The notes under the pieces are model-generated. The model saw only the letters and a program-made list of their open reading frames with translations, did no database searches and had not been told where the DNA came from. From contig RECQ01000032.1 in the NCBI GenBank assembly GCA_007693965.1, positions 1-64,000 on the forward strand: DNA of 64,000 nt. Reading direction: 5' to 3'. Origin of the DNA: Phycisphaeraceae bacterium. Lineage in GTDB: Bacteria; Planctomycetota; Phycisphaerae; Phycisphaerales; UBA1924. How positions within the stretch are numbered: position 1 is the stretch's first letter; the number at the start of each line of letters is the position of its first letter. Both the position numbers and the translations under genes were made by a program. Below are positions 51,423 to 60,061 of this stretch, piece after piece.

Positions 51423-52430
51423 ATGCGCATCAGATGGCGAGGCCTCGAGCTTCCGAGCAATGTTGTTCTCGACGAGTCGACTGTCAGCGACACCTACGGC
51501 AGGTTCATCATCGAGCCCTTCGAGCGGGGCTTCGGCACCACCGTCGGCAACAGCCTGCGCCGCATTCTTCTCTCCAGCCTGGAGGGCGCTGCGGTCACGA
51601 ACGTCAAGATCGTCGGCGCTGAGCACGAGTTCAGCTCGCTGCCCGGCGTTCTCGAAGATGTCACCGACATCATTCTGAACGTCAAGCGGATGGTCGTTCG
51701 ACTGGACGGCGACGAGGGCCGCGTGATGCGCCTGGCCGCCACCGGGCCGGGCGAGGTCGCCGCCGACCTGATCGAGGCCGACCCGTCCGTCACCATCCTC
51801 AGCAAGGACCTGGTGCTCGCCACGCTCACCGACGCGGTGGACTTCGAGATGGAGTTCCGCGTCGAGAAGGGCCGCGGCTATGTCCCCGCCAGCGAGCAGT
51901 ATGAGGATCAGGAGGAGCAGGAGATCGGCGTGATCCCCGTGGACGCGATCTACTCTCCCGTCCAGCGTGTCCGCTACAAGACCGAGGACACCCGCGTCGG
52001 CCAGAAGACCAACTACGACAAGCTGATTCTGGAGATCTGGACCAACGGCACCACCAGTCCCGAGATGGCGCTGGTCGAGGCCGCCAAGATCCTTCGCAAG
52101 CACCTGAACCCCTTCGTGCAGTACGCCGAGGTGGGTCGCGAGCGAATTTCGGCCGAGGCCGCCGCCGCCGCCAGCGTGGATGATGAGCTGGTCCGCAAGC
52201 TGCAGATGCCCATCGCGGACATGGAGCTGTCGGTGCGAGCGAGCAACTGCCTGGAGTCGGCCCGCATCAACACCGTGGGCGACCTTGTCTCCCGTGAAGA
52301 GGCGGACCTGCTGAAGGTTCGCTCCTTCGGCAAGACGTCGCTTCGCGAGGTCAAGCGGAAGCTGACTGAGATGGGCCTCACGCTGGGCATGGAGATGCCC
52401 GAGGGCGTCTCGACGGGAAATTCGAACTGA
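51423..52430 (+). CDS. rpoA: DNA-directed RNA polymerase alpha subunit
   Basis: 335 aa. Alpha dimers start polymerase assembly. The N-terminal domain has GRFIIEPFERGFGTTVGNSL, RRILLSSLEGAAVTNVKIVG, and YSPVQRVRYKTEDTRVGQKT. The linker is Ala-rich (about 240-255). The C-terminal domain (about 260-335), which binds UP elements and activators, has SVRASNCLESARINTVGDLV and LLKVRSFGKTSLREVKRKL. ATG 51423 has GGAG 8 nt upstream; the in-frame upstream extension is noncoding. Confidence 0.99.
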   Translation: MRIRWRGLELPSNVVLDESTVSDTYGRFIIEPFERGFGTTVGNSLRRILLSSLEGAAVTNVKIVGAEHEFSSLPGVLEDVTDIILNVKRMVVRLDGDEGRVMRLAATGPGEVAADLIEADPSVTILSKDLVLATLTDAVDFEMEFRVEKGRGYVPASEQYEDQEEQEIGVIPVDAIYSPVQRVRYKTEDTRVGQKTNYDKLILEIWTNGTTSPEMALVEAAKILRKHLNPFVQYAEVGRERISAEAAAAASVDDELVRKLQMPIADMELSVRASNCLESARINTVGDLVSREEADLLKVRSFGKTSLREVKRKLTEMGLTLGMEMPEGVSTGNSN

Positions 52431-52490
52431 TTCGGGAGATTTTTCGGGCGGTTTCCAGTACGATCACCGCCCCTTTTGGAGTATCGAGTC

Positions 52491-53162
52491 ATGCGTCACC
52501 GCAAGGCCGGCTACAAGCTCGGACGCACCACCGCCCACAGAACGGCCACGCTGCGCAATCTCGCCGCCGGCCTCTTCGAACATGGTCAGATCACCACGAC
52601 CGTGCCCCGGGCCAAGGCCGTCCAGCCTTTCGTCGAGAAGATCATCACCCTCGCCAAACGCGGCGACCTGCACTCGCGCCGTCTCGTGATCGCGAAGATG
52701 GGTTGGAACCGCACCGCCTTCGAGTGGCTGCTGCTCCCGCCCAATCCCACCGAGAGCGAGAAAAAGGGGCGCCAGCGCCGCATCGACCGCGCATCGGAAT
52801 ACTTCAATATTCCCGATGAGGACCTGGTCCGACGCAACCGCTATGGCGAGCTGACCAAGGCCCCGAAGCTGGTCAGCCACATCTTCGACAACGTCGCCCC
52901 GCGCTACGCCGACCGGCCCGGCGGTTACACCCGCATCATCAAGCTCGACAAGTCGCGACTCGGCGACGGAGGCGACCTGTGCGTCCTCCAGCTCGTCGGC
53001 GCCGAGGAGGGCCCGGAGCTCGGCGGCAGGCTCAGCACCCGCCGGCGCACCGCCGATAAGCGAACCGCGTATGCCTCCAAGCTGCGCAAGAGTTCAGCGA
53101 AGGCGCCCGCCAAGGCCGCAGCCGCTGAGCCCGAGGCGAAGCCCGAATCTGCCAGCGAGTGA
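52491..53162 (+). CDS. rplQ: Large ribosomal subunit protein L17 (bL17), extended
   Basis: 223 aa against about 120. The N-terminal core is standard: MRHRKAGYKLGRTTAHRTAT, LRNLAAGLFEHGQITTTVPR, AKAVQPFVEKIITLAKRGDL. About 50 residues are inserted after this (WLLLPPNPTESEKKGRQRRI...), then the core resumes with VSHIFDNVAPRYADRPGGYT. An Ala/Lys/Pro tail of about 45 residues ends the protein. GGAG is 9 nt before ATG 52491. It is the last gene of the run; a terminator follows. Confidence 0.96.
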   Translation: MRHRKAGYKLGRTTAHRTATLRNLAAGLFEHGQITTTVPRAKAVQPFVEKIITLAKRGDLHSRRLVIAKMGWNRTAFEWLLLPPNPTESEKKGRQRRIDRASEYFNIPDEDLVRRNRYGELTKAPKLVSHIFDNVAPRYADRPGGYTRIIKLDKSRLGDGGDLCVLQLVGAEEGPELGGRLSTRRRTADKRTAYASKLRKSSAKAPAKAAAAEPEAKPESASE

Positions 53163-53203
53163 ACCGCGCCCGCCGCGCCGGACTGATCTGAATACTTCAC
53201 CAG

Positions 53204-53236
53204 CGCCCGATGCAACGCATCGGGCGTTGTACTTTA
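53204..53236 (+). terminator. Intrinsic terminator after rplQ
   Basis: A perfect 10-bp stem, CGCCCGATGC (53204-53213) with GCATCGGGCG (53217-53226), has a 3-nt loop and a T-rich tail (TTGTACTTTAT). It ends the S10-spc-alpha run 40 bp after rplQ. The tail also contains TATAGT, a possible -10 element for pheS. Confidence 0.85.
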
Positions 53237-53270
53237 TAGTGTCAAGGGTGAACACCCGACGGAGGAAGTG

Positions 53271-54296
53271 ATGGCGGAGCTGCTGGACGATCTGAACTCG
53301 CTGGAGCGTGATGGGCTCGACGCCCTCGCAGACGCCTCCGACGCCGAGGGGCTGGAGTCGTGGCGGATCGCCTACCTCGGCGCCAAGGGGCGGCTGAAGC
53401 AGGCGATGGGCTCGCTCGGCGCCGTGCCTCGTGAGCAGAAGCCCGCCGTGGGCAAGCGGCTCAATGAGGTGAAGCAGTCGCTGGAGGCGGCCTTCGAGGG
53501 ACGCAAGTCAGAGCTTGGCGGCTCGGGCCCGGCGAAACGACTCGGCCCGGCGATCGATCTCACCGAGCCCGGCCTGGCCCCGCCAGTGGGGCGACGCCAC
53601 GTCATCACCCGCGTGCGCGATGAGCTGTACGACGTTTTCGGCCGCATGGGCTTCGAGGTCGCCACCGGCCCCGAACTCGAGGACGACGAGCACAACTTTC
53701 TCAAGCTCAACATCCCCGAGGAGCACCCCGCCCGCGACCCCATCGACAATTTCTATGTCGATGATCCTGCGACAACCGAGCGCCCGCGCATGCTGCGCTC
53801 GCAGACGAGCACGGTGCAGATCCGCGTGATGGAGACGCGCCGCCCGCCGCTCAAAGTCATCGCGCCCGGGCGCGTCTACCGCCCCGACACCGTCGACGCG
53901 ACGCACTCGTTCATGTTTCACCAGATCGAGGGGCTCTTCGTCGATCGCAACGTCACCATGGTCGACCTGAAGACGACGCTCTTCCAGTTCGCCCGTGCCT
54001 ATTTCGGTGAGGAGGCGGAGATCCGCCTCGTTCCCAGCTACTTTCCCTTCACCGAGCCCAGCGCCGAGTTCTACATGAAGATCCGCCTCCGCCCCGACCA
54101 GCCCGCCCGCTGGATCGAGCTCGGCGGCTGCGGCATGGTGGACCCCGCCGTCTTCGAAGCCGTGGGCTACGACCCCGAAGAGTGGACCGGCTTCGCCTTC
54201 GGCTTCGGCATCGAACGCATCGCCATGGGCAAATACAGCATTCCCGACATCCGCATGCTCTTTGAGAACGATGTGCGCTTCCTGAGCCAGCTCTGA
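53271..54296 (+). CDS. pheS: Phenylalanine-tRNA ligase alpha subunit
   Basis: 341 aa. PheS is the catalytic subunit of (alpha-beta)2 PheRS. An N-terminal coiled coil (about 1-85, with LESWRIAYLGAKGRLKQAMG) binds tRNA. Catalytic motifs: HPARDPIDNFYVDD, LRSQTSTVQIRVMET, KVIAPGRVYRPDTVDATHSF, HQIEGLFVDRNVTM, YFPFTEPSAEF, WIELGGCGMVDPAVF and FGFGIERIAMGKYSIPDIR. ATG 53271 follows GGAGG at 5 nt; GTG 53268 adds one residue. pheT is not downstream, although it usually is. Confidence 0.97.
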   Translation: MAELLDDLNSLERDGLDALADASDAEGLESWRIAYLGAKGRLKQAMGSLGAVPREQKPAVGKRLNEVKQSLEAAFEGRKSELGGSGPAKRLGPAIDLTEPGLAPPVGRRHVITRVRDELYDVFGRMGFEVATGPELEDDEHNFLKLNIPEEHPARDPIDNFYVDDPATTERPRMLRSQTSTVQIRVMETRRPPLKVIAPGRVYRPDTVDATHSFMFHQIEGLFVDRNVTMVDLKTTLFQFARAYFGEEAEIRLVPSYFPFTEPSAEFYMKIRLRPDQPARWIELGGCGMVDPAVFEAVGYDPEEWTGFAFGFGIERIAMGKYSIPDIRMLFENDVRFLSQL

Positions 54297-54317
54297 CATA
54301 CAGCAGGAGAACACCGC

Positions 54318-54967
54318 ATGAGCGAGCAGTCCCCCGAGCGTCCCGAATTCGAGCCGGACGAGGTCTTCGTGGCCCCCCCGGCGCCGATGACGACGAATGG
54401 ACCATGCCGCCCGAGCCCCCCGGCTGGGTGAAGCCCGTCGGCATTCTCAGCATCGTGTTCGGGTCGCTCGGGATCATCGGCTCCGTCTGCGGCCTTGCCG
54501 TATCGGGCTGGATGATCTCCCCCGTCTGGGACGACATGATGCGGCAGGCCGCCGAGGCGTCCGGCGACACCTACACGCCCATGCCCAAGCCCTCGATCGG
54601 CAGCCTCATGCAGCAGGCCGCCCTCTTTGCATGGGCCATTGTGCTGCTGGTCGCCGGAATCCAGACGCTCATGCGCAAGCCCGTCGCCAGGGCCCTGCAT
54701 CTGATCTGGGCCGTCGGCAAGGTCGTGCTCGTGATCTGGGGGACATGGATTGGTCTGCAATACAGCGCGCAGATGACGGAGTGGGCCGAACAACACGGTG
54801 ACCCGCAGGCGACCGGCATGATGGGCTTCGGCGGCGTCGCCAGCACGGCCACGACGGTGCTCATGATCATCTGGCAACTCGCCTGGCCCACCTTCTGCCT
54901 GATCTGGTTCGGGCTGGTGAAGACAAAGCCGGACGATATCACCGGAGGCTTCGAGCCCGCGGCGTGA
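54318..54967 (+). CDS. Four-helix membrane protein with apparent frameshift in a C7 run
   Basis: ATG 54318 has a strong SD (AGGAG) but its frame stops after 37 codons. The remainder, 187 aa from ATG 54404 in another frame, is a membrane protein with four hydrophobic helices (VGILSIVFGSLGIIGSVCGL; LFAWAIVLLVAGIQTLM; LIWAVGKVVLVIWGTWIGL; TATTVLMIIWQLAWPTFCLI). Adding one C to CCCCCCC (54373-54379) joins both frames into 216 aa with a sensible acidic N-terminus (MSEQSPERPEFEPDEVFV, then APPGADDDEWTMPPEPPGW). This could be a sequence error, slippage, phase variation or a true mutation. The family is not recognised; some resemblance to DUF4064-like small membrane proteins is possible. Confidence 0.65.
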
Positions 54968-54980
54968 TTCTCGCCGCCTA

Positions 54981-55146
54981 CGAGCCCGAAGCGCAAGCGA
55001 GGGTTCTCTGCCCGCTCACCGCGCCTCGATTGCCAGAGCGATCGTTGTACCAGGTCGCCGCGTTTGGCAAGCGCTGTCTCGGTTCGAGCGATGGAGATTG
55101 GAGAGGAGGAGGAGCCCTCACCCTGCCCTCTCCCAGGGGGAGAGGG
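54981..55146. repeat. Dispersed repeat elements: GAGCCCGAAGCGCAAGCGAG motif and a CCCTCTCCC palindrome
   Basis: Two motifs occur in this noncoding stretch. GAGCCCGAAGCGCAAGCGAG starts at 54982 and translates as EPEAQA(R), which I know as a common intergenic repeat in planctomycetes. CCCTCTCCC (55126-55134) with GGGAGAGGG (55138-55146) is a perfect 9-bp palindrome with a 3-nt loop, typical of REP-like elements. Small ORFs across it are repeat translations, not genes. Confidence 0.6.
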
Positions 55147-55179
55147 TTGTGATGCGTGCGCCGCATCCCGGCTCCCTTG

Positions 55180-56535
55180 TCACCCGACTTCGCGCTTCTG
55201 GAACAGGATCACCGCCAGCGCCAGCAGGCCGGTGATGTGCACCAGCGTGTAGATCCCCACGAGCCCGAGGTAGCGGGGGGGGATCGGGTGGTTCTGCGTC
55301 ACCGCGTCAACCAGCCAGAAGAACTGCAGGTTGGGCACAACGCCCCACGCCGCCCACGCCGCGGGATTGATGCGCGTGGGCCGCAGAAAGAGCGAATCGC
55401 CCTCGCGCGGCGGGCGCGACACCTGGATGCCTCCGACATTCAGCAGCACCAGTTCATTGGCTTCGATGTCGATCGAATGAATGATCAGCGCCTTCGGCCC
55501 TTCTGGATCGCGCGCGGCGCCGAGATCGGTCGGATCGCCCTCGAAGGGCTCATGGGCGGGCACGCGCAGGCCGATTCCGTTGGGGGTCGGGCCGTAGTAG
55601 ATCGAGCGTCCCGGCGCGAGATTCACCACCGGGTCCTGCAGCAGGCGTATACGCCATGTGTCGGCGCCGTCGAGGAAGTCGCCGTCGAGGTCGCGCTCCA
55701 CTTCCGCTGACGCCACCACGCCGATGGGTGAGTTCTGGAAGGCGTGCCGGCCGACAATGTGGTTCGAGAGCAGCCCCATCATGAAGGCGCCGGCGCAGAC
55801 CACGATCGTCATCACCTGACCCAGGCGCGTGGAGGCGGTCACCGCCACCGCGCACAGCACCGTCATGGCCAGCAACACACAGGCCGAGGCGATCATGATC
55901 TGCGGTTTAAAATCAGCGCTCAGCGGCTGGAGCTGCCACTCCTTGTCGAGGATCAGGATCGCAAGCCACCCGATCAGCGAAGCCGGCAGCATCACGAAGA
56001 TGCTCGTGGAGGAGAAGACCCATCCGTAGAAAAAATTCCCCCAGATTCCGATGCCGACCGAAAGCCCGATGATCAGCAGCGAGAAGAGGATCACCGGCCC
56101 GTCCGGCCGGTCGCGCGCTGTGGTCATCACGCCGTGTCGCATGGCGAAGTGGAAGAAGACCAGCATGATGGTGGTGGCGACGAGCACCGCCCCGACGACG
56201 CCCAGGTACTTGCCGAAGACGAAGCGGGGGCGTCCCACAGGCTTGCTGATGACCGTGAGGGCCGTCTTGTTCTCGATCTCGCGGGAGAGGACGGCGGTGG
56301 CGATGAAGGCCGCCAGCAGCGTCGCCAGCACGAAGACGGTGGCCAGTCCGATGTCCAGCAGGAGTTTGTCGTCGCCCGAGACCTCGGCGGTGTCGGTGTA
56401 CCCCATGCTGTAGCTGGAGAGCAGGGTGTTGAATATCTGGAGAATCCACCCCGCAATCACCAGCACGAAGAAGATCGGCTGGCGAACGCTCTCGAGGAAC
56501 GTGTTCCGGGCTATGGCGATGATCTGGCCGAGCAT
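55180..56535 (-). CDS. ABC-2 type transporter permease
   Basis: 451 aa. An N-terminal helix (ARNTFLESVRQPIFFVLVIA) is followed by at least five more hydrophobic segments, including LATVFVLATLLAAFIATAVL and ASLIGWLAILIL, and a soluble loop of about 130 residues (about 290-420) before a final helix (IYTLVHITGLLALAVILF). The signature ENKTALTVISKPVGRPRFVF, then GKYLGVVGAV matches the SKPVxRxxFxxGK motif of this permease group and recurs in the partial permease at 62798. It has no ATPase beside it on its own strand; it probably pairs with the ATPase at 61482. It is divergent from the SPFH cluster. Confidence 0.85.
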   Translation of the reverse strand: MLGQIIAIARNTFLESVRQPIFFVLVIAGWILQIFNTLLSSYSMGYTDTAEVSGDDKLLLDIGLATVFVLATLLAAFIATAVLSREIENKTALTVISKPVGRPRFVFGKYLGVVGAVLVATTIMLVFFHFAMRHGVMTTARDRPDGPVILFSLLIIGLSVGIGIWGNFFYGWVFSSTSIFVMLPASLIGWLAILILDKEWQLQPLSADFKPQIMIASACVLLAMTVLCAVAVTASTRLGQVMTIVVCAGAFMMGLLSNHIVGRHAFQNSPIGVVASAEVERDLDGDFLDGADTWRIRLLQDPVVNLAPGRSIYYGPTPNGIGLRVPAHEPFEGDPTDLGAARDPEGPKALIIHSIDIEANELVLLNVGGIQVSRPPREGDSLFLRPTRINPAAWAAWGVVPNLQFFWLVDAVTQNHPIPPRYLGLVGIYTLVHITGLLALAVILFQKREVG

Positions 56536-56859
56536 GGGCTGCGGGAGGAGGCGCCGGCGGAAGTCCGGCGGACGCCTGATTTACACGTCCTGATGAGGGT
56601 CAGGGGAGGGAGGGGAGCGTGGGTTGAAAGCCGCAGGCGTCGTGCGACCGATGTGAACATAGGGCTGGATCCTGCGTACATCAACGTATGGGTCTTGTCC
56701 GCGGTTCGCGCCGGGGCTGCGGTTTGGCCCCAGCGATGCAGGAATTCGCAACGGCCCGATTGGACAGATGACGCCCGAGCGGGAGAATACCCCTCCGCTC
56801 ACCCACCCGCAGGCCGGCCCTGACCGGCGCTGCCAGCACTCAGCACAGTGAAGACAGGT
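56536..56859. other. 324-bp divergent intergenic region
   Basis: It separates the minus-strand permease from the first SPFH gene. I see no gene and no convincing promoter on either strand. Its purine-rich start (about 56600-56618) is low complexity. Confidence 0.5.
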
Positions 56860-58923
56860 ATGAAGGCAGATCCGATCTCGTTCAAGCGTGCCGTCAGCGT
56901 CAGCCTCCTCGGTCTGGCCATCCAGATCGTCCTCGGGCTCACGATGCTGGTCTACGGCGTCTTCGGCCAGGACCAGACGGCGATTCTGGCGTTTTTCTAC
57001 AGCCTCATCGGTCTGCCGGTGTGGCTGGGGCTGGCGCTGGTCTACCACCAGCACAAGCTGGAGCGGCTCGAGGCCCAGGAGGCTGAGCTCTATGCCACCT
57101 CCAGCGCCGCCCAGGCCACCGTCTTCCAGGAGGTGGACGATGAGCTCCGCGTCGCGGCCCGCAGGCTCAAATGGATGCACCGCATCCTCATGCCGGTCCT
57201 GAGCCTCGTCGTCGGCGGCCTGCTGGTGGGCCTCGGCCTGTACTGGTTCAACGTCGGCCGGGCCGAGCTGGCGCCCGGGGCGTTTGATATGCCCCAGATG
57301 ACCGGCTGGGCCGTTTCGCTGGGCCTGGTCGTGGCCGTGATCGGCTTCATCTTCGCACGCTTCGTGGCTGGGATGAGCAAGCAGTCGATCTGGGCCAACC
57401 TGCGGGCCGGCGCCTCGTATGTCGTCGGCGCCGCCTTCATCGGCCTGGCGATCGCCCTCGGCCATGGCGCCGCCTTCGCCGGCACCGAAGCCGTGCTGAA
57501 GTATCTGCACGTCCTGATTCCGATCTTCTTCATGATTCTCGGCGCCGAGGTCTTCCTCAATTTCCTCCTCAACATCTATCGCCCGCGCCGGGCCGGCGAG
57601 ATCCCCCGCCCCGCCTTTGATTCGCGGCTGCTCGGCTTCATCGCGGCGCCGGACAAATTCGTTGAGTCGATCAGCGACGCGATCAACTACCAGTTCGGAT
57701 TCGATGTCAGTTCGACGTGGTTCTACCAGCTCATCAGCAGATCCTTCATGGCGTTGATTCTGCTGGGCGGGCTGATCATCTGGGGTCTGACCAGCTTCGC
57801 CATCGTCGAGCCCAACCAGCGGGCCCTCGTGCTCAGCTTCGGCAAGCTCCAGCGCGAGGTCGGCTCAGGGCTGGTCATCAAGGCGCCGTGGCCGTTCCAG
57901 ACGCTGGAGACGCATCCTGCGCTGGCGGTGACCCAGATCGACGCCGCAACCCCGCCGCCATCGCCCGATGAGGACATTCTCTGGACCACACCCCACCACG
58001 CCGGCGATGAGCGTCTGCTCCTGGTGCAGTCGTCGCCGGCGACGGGTGAGACCAGAGCGCACGACCTCTCCGTGCTGGCGGTCGAGACGCCCGTCCTCTA
58101 CGCCGTCACCGATCTGACGGCCTACCGAATGCTCGCCGCCGACAGTGAGAACCCGCGCGACCCCGACGCCCTGCGACGGACGATTCTGCAGATGGTGGCG
58201 TCCCGCGTTGTGATCGAGTACGTCGCCACCATGAGCATTGATGAAATCCTCGGACCGCGCCGCGTCGAGATGGGCCCCGCCCTGCAGCGCATGATCACCG
58301 AGCGTTTCAACGCCCTCGGCGCCATTGATCCGCAGACCGGTCAGCCCCGCGGCGCCGGCGTCGAGGTGCTCTTCGTCGGCGTCGCCGGCGCCCACCCGCC
58401 CGAGCGGGAAGAGGTCGCCCGGAATTTCGAGAGCGTCGTCGCCTCCGAGCAGCGCGGCAAGGCGATCGTGGAGACATCCCACGCTACGGCGATCCGGACG
58501 CTCGCCCGCGTCGCCGGCGATGTCGATCTCGCCCGGCGCATCGTCGACGAAATCGACCGCCTCGAAGAGCTCGAGAACCAGGGCGCCGACCGGCGCGAGA
58601 TTGTCGAGCAGGAGCTGCGAATCGAGGCGCTGATGGAGACGGCCGGTGGCGAGGCGGCCTCCAAAATTCAGCAGGCCCGCGCCGATCGCTGGGAGAGGCA
58701 GATGAGCGCCCGCGTCATGCATACCCGACAGGCGGGACGAGAGGCGCTCTACAACGCATCGCCCGCGTTCTATACCGCACATCTGTATCTCGATGCGCTG
58801 CGCAACGCCACGCGTGACGCCCGACTCTTTATCACGACATTTGATCATCCCCGTATGAGATTCAACTTCGAAGAGGCACAGGCGACATTCGCCGGCTTCG
58901 AGGCTCAGACCGCCCAGGAGTGA
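56860..58923 (+). CDS. SPFH/band-7 protein with N-terminal multi-helix membrane domain (HflK-like)
   Basis: 687 aa from ATG 56860 (GTG 56848 is an alternative; neither has a good SD). The first about 280 residues have five or six hydrophobic helices (for example VSLLGLAIQIVLGLTMLVYG, LSLVVGGLLVGLGLYWF, WAVSLGLVVAVIGFIFARFV), which ordinary HflK lacks. A further helix (LILLGGLIIWGLTSFAIVEP) leads into the SPFH domain: EPNQRALVLSFGKLQREVGSG and APWPFQTLETHP. An Ala/Glu/Arg helical region follows (IRTLARVAGDVDLARRIVDE). SPFH proteins form large membrane rings or scaffolds. First of three consecutive SPFH genes; 4 bp to the next. Confidence 0.85.
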   Translation: MKADPISFKRAVSVSLLGLAIQIVLGLTMLVYGVFGQDQTAILAFFYSLIGLPVWLGLALVYHQHKLERLEAQEAELYATSSAAQATVFQEVDDELRVAARRLKWMHRILMPVLSLVVGGLLVGLGLYWFNVGRAELAPGAFDMPQMTGWAVSLGLVVAVIGFIFARFVAGMSKQSIWANLRAGASYVVGAAFIGLAIALGHGAAFAGTEAVLKYLHVLIPIFFMILGAEVFLNFLLNIYRPRRAGEIPRPAFDSRLLGFIAAPDKFVESISDAINYQFGFDVSSTWFYQLISRSFMALILLGGLIIWGLTSFAIVEPNQRALVLSFGKLQREVGSGLVIKAPWPFQTLETHPALAVTQIDAATPPPSPDEDILWTTPHHAGDERLLLVQSSPATGETRAHDLSVLAVETPVLYAVTDLTAYRMLAADSENPRDPDALRRTILQMVASRVVIEYVATMSIDEILGPRRVEMGPALQRMITERFNALGAIDPQTGQPRGAGVEVLFVGVAGAHPPEREEVARNFESVVASEQRGKAIVETSHATAIRTLARVAGDVDLARRIVDEIDRLEELENQGADRREIVEQELRIEALMETAGGEAASKIQQARADRWERQMSARVMHTRQAGREALYNASPAFYTAHLYLDALRNATRDARLFITTFDHPRMRFNFEEAQATFAGFEAQTAQE

Positions 58924-58927
58924 CACA

Positions 58928-60061
58928 GTGCGAACAAGGCTTCCAATAATCGTTGCAGTGCTCATCGCGGCGGGCTTTCTGATGTTCGCCTTCACGCGCA
59001 CCATCCACTTCACCGAAGCGGCCGTGGTGTCCACGTGGGGACGCGCTGATGAAAGCAGCGTCGTCGTCGATCCGGGGCTCATCTTCCGCTGGCCCGCGCC
59101 GATCCAGTCTGTCACCGTCTACGACACCCGGGCCCGCATTCTGGCCACCCGAAGTGAGACGCAGCAGACCGCTGACAACCGGCAGATCGTCGTCTCCGCG
59201 TTCCTCACATGGCGCGTCGATGATCCGCTCCGATTCTTCCAGCGATTCAGCGGCGAGGGCTCGGAAGAGCGCCGCCACTTCTCCGCCGCCGAGCGCACGC
59301 TGCAGTCGCAGCTTCGCAGCGCCATGAGCGAGGTGAGCCGCTACCGCCTCGACGAGCTCTTCAGCCCCACGCCCGGCGCCTCGAAGCTCGCCGAGCTGGA
59401 GGATCGCATCTTCGCCCGCCTCATCGCCGCTTCGAACGACGGCGTTCGTGTCGCCGACTGGGGCATCGAGCCGGTGCTCGTGGGCATCGAGCGGATCGTG
59501 CTCCCGGAGGACACCACGCGCGATGTCTTCGAGCGCATGAAGGCCACCCGGCAGCGCATGGCCAGCGAGGCCGAGAGCCGCGGCGAGGCCGAGGGCGCCA
59601 CCATCCGCGCCTCGGCAGACTCCGCCGCCCGGCGCATCCTCTCCTTCGCCGACAACCGCGCCGCCCAGATTCGCAACCGTGGCGATGAAGAGGCCGCCCG
59701 CTACATGGAGGCGCTCAACACCGCCCCCGCGCTCGCCATATTCCTCGAGCAGATCGAATTCCTCCGCGCCATGTACGGCAAGCGGGCGACACTCGTGCTG
59801 CCCACGGAAATGCCCGGACTCGGGATCTTCCATCCGCACCTGCTTTCCAGGCTCAACTCCGGCGGCCTGCCCGACTTCGTCCAGGGCGCCTCCGAGATCG
59901 TCGAGAGTCACAGGCGCGACAATCCCGAATCGGTCGAACCGGCCGTCACCCCGCTGAGCGCGGAGAAGGCCGATCACCAGACTGAAGACGACGCGGAGGA
60001 TGAGCCCGCCGATCCAGCCCAACGACGCGCTGACGCCGCCGACGGAGACTCCATCCGATGA
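58928..60061 (+). CDS. SPFH/band-7 protein (HflC-like)
   Basis: 377 aa from GTG 58928 (AGGAG 7 nt upstream). One N-terminal membrane helix (LPIIVAVLIAAGFLMFAF), then the band-7 domain with AAVVSTWGRADESSVVVDPG, IFRWPAPIQSVTVYDTRARI, SAFLTWRVDDPLRFFQRFSG and VLVGIERIVLPEDTTRDVFE. The helical part includes RQRMASEAESRGEAEGATIR, the HflC signature region. A disordered acidic C-terminal tail (about 50 residues) ends the protein. It overlaps the next gene by 4 bp (ATGA). In E. coli HflKC surrounds FtsH; no ftsH is seen here. Confidence 0.9.
   Translation: MRTRLPIIVAVLIAAGFLMFAFTRTIHFTEAAVVSTWGRADESSVVVDPGLIFRWPAPIQSVTVYDTRARILATRSETQQTADNRQIVVSAFLTWRVDDPLRFFQRFSGEGSEERRHFSAAERTLQSQLRSAMSEVSRYRLDELFSPTPGASKLAELEDRIFARLIAASNDGVRVADWGIEPVLVGIERIVLPEDTTRDVFERMKATRQRMASEAESRGEAEGATIRASADSAARRILSFADNRAAQIRNRGDEEAARYMEALNTAPALAIFLEQIEFLRAMYGKRATLVLPTEMPGLGIFHPHLLSRLNSGGLPDFVQGASEIVESHRRDNPESVEPAVTPLSAEKADHQTEDDAEDEPADPAQRRADAADGDSIR

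Noticed and set aside
54964-55166. Two small open frames, one on each strand, near 55 kb
   Set aside because: They translate dispersed repeat elements (EPEAQAR and TLPSPRGRG type) and have no other support.
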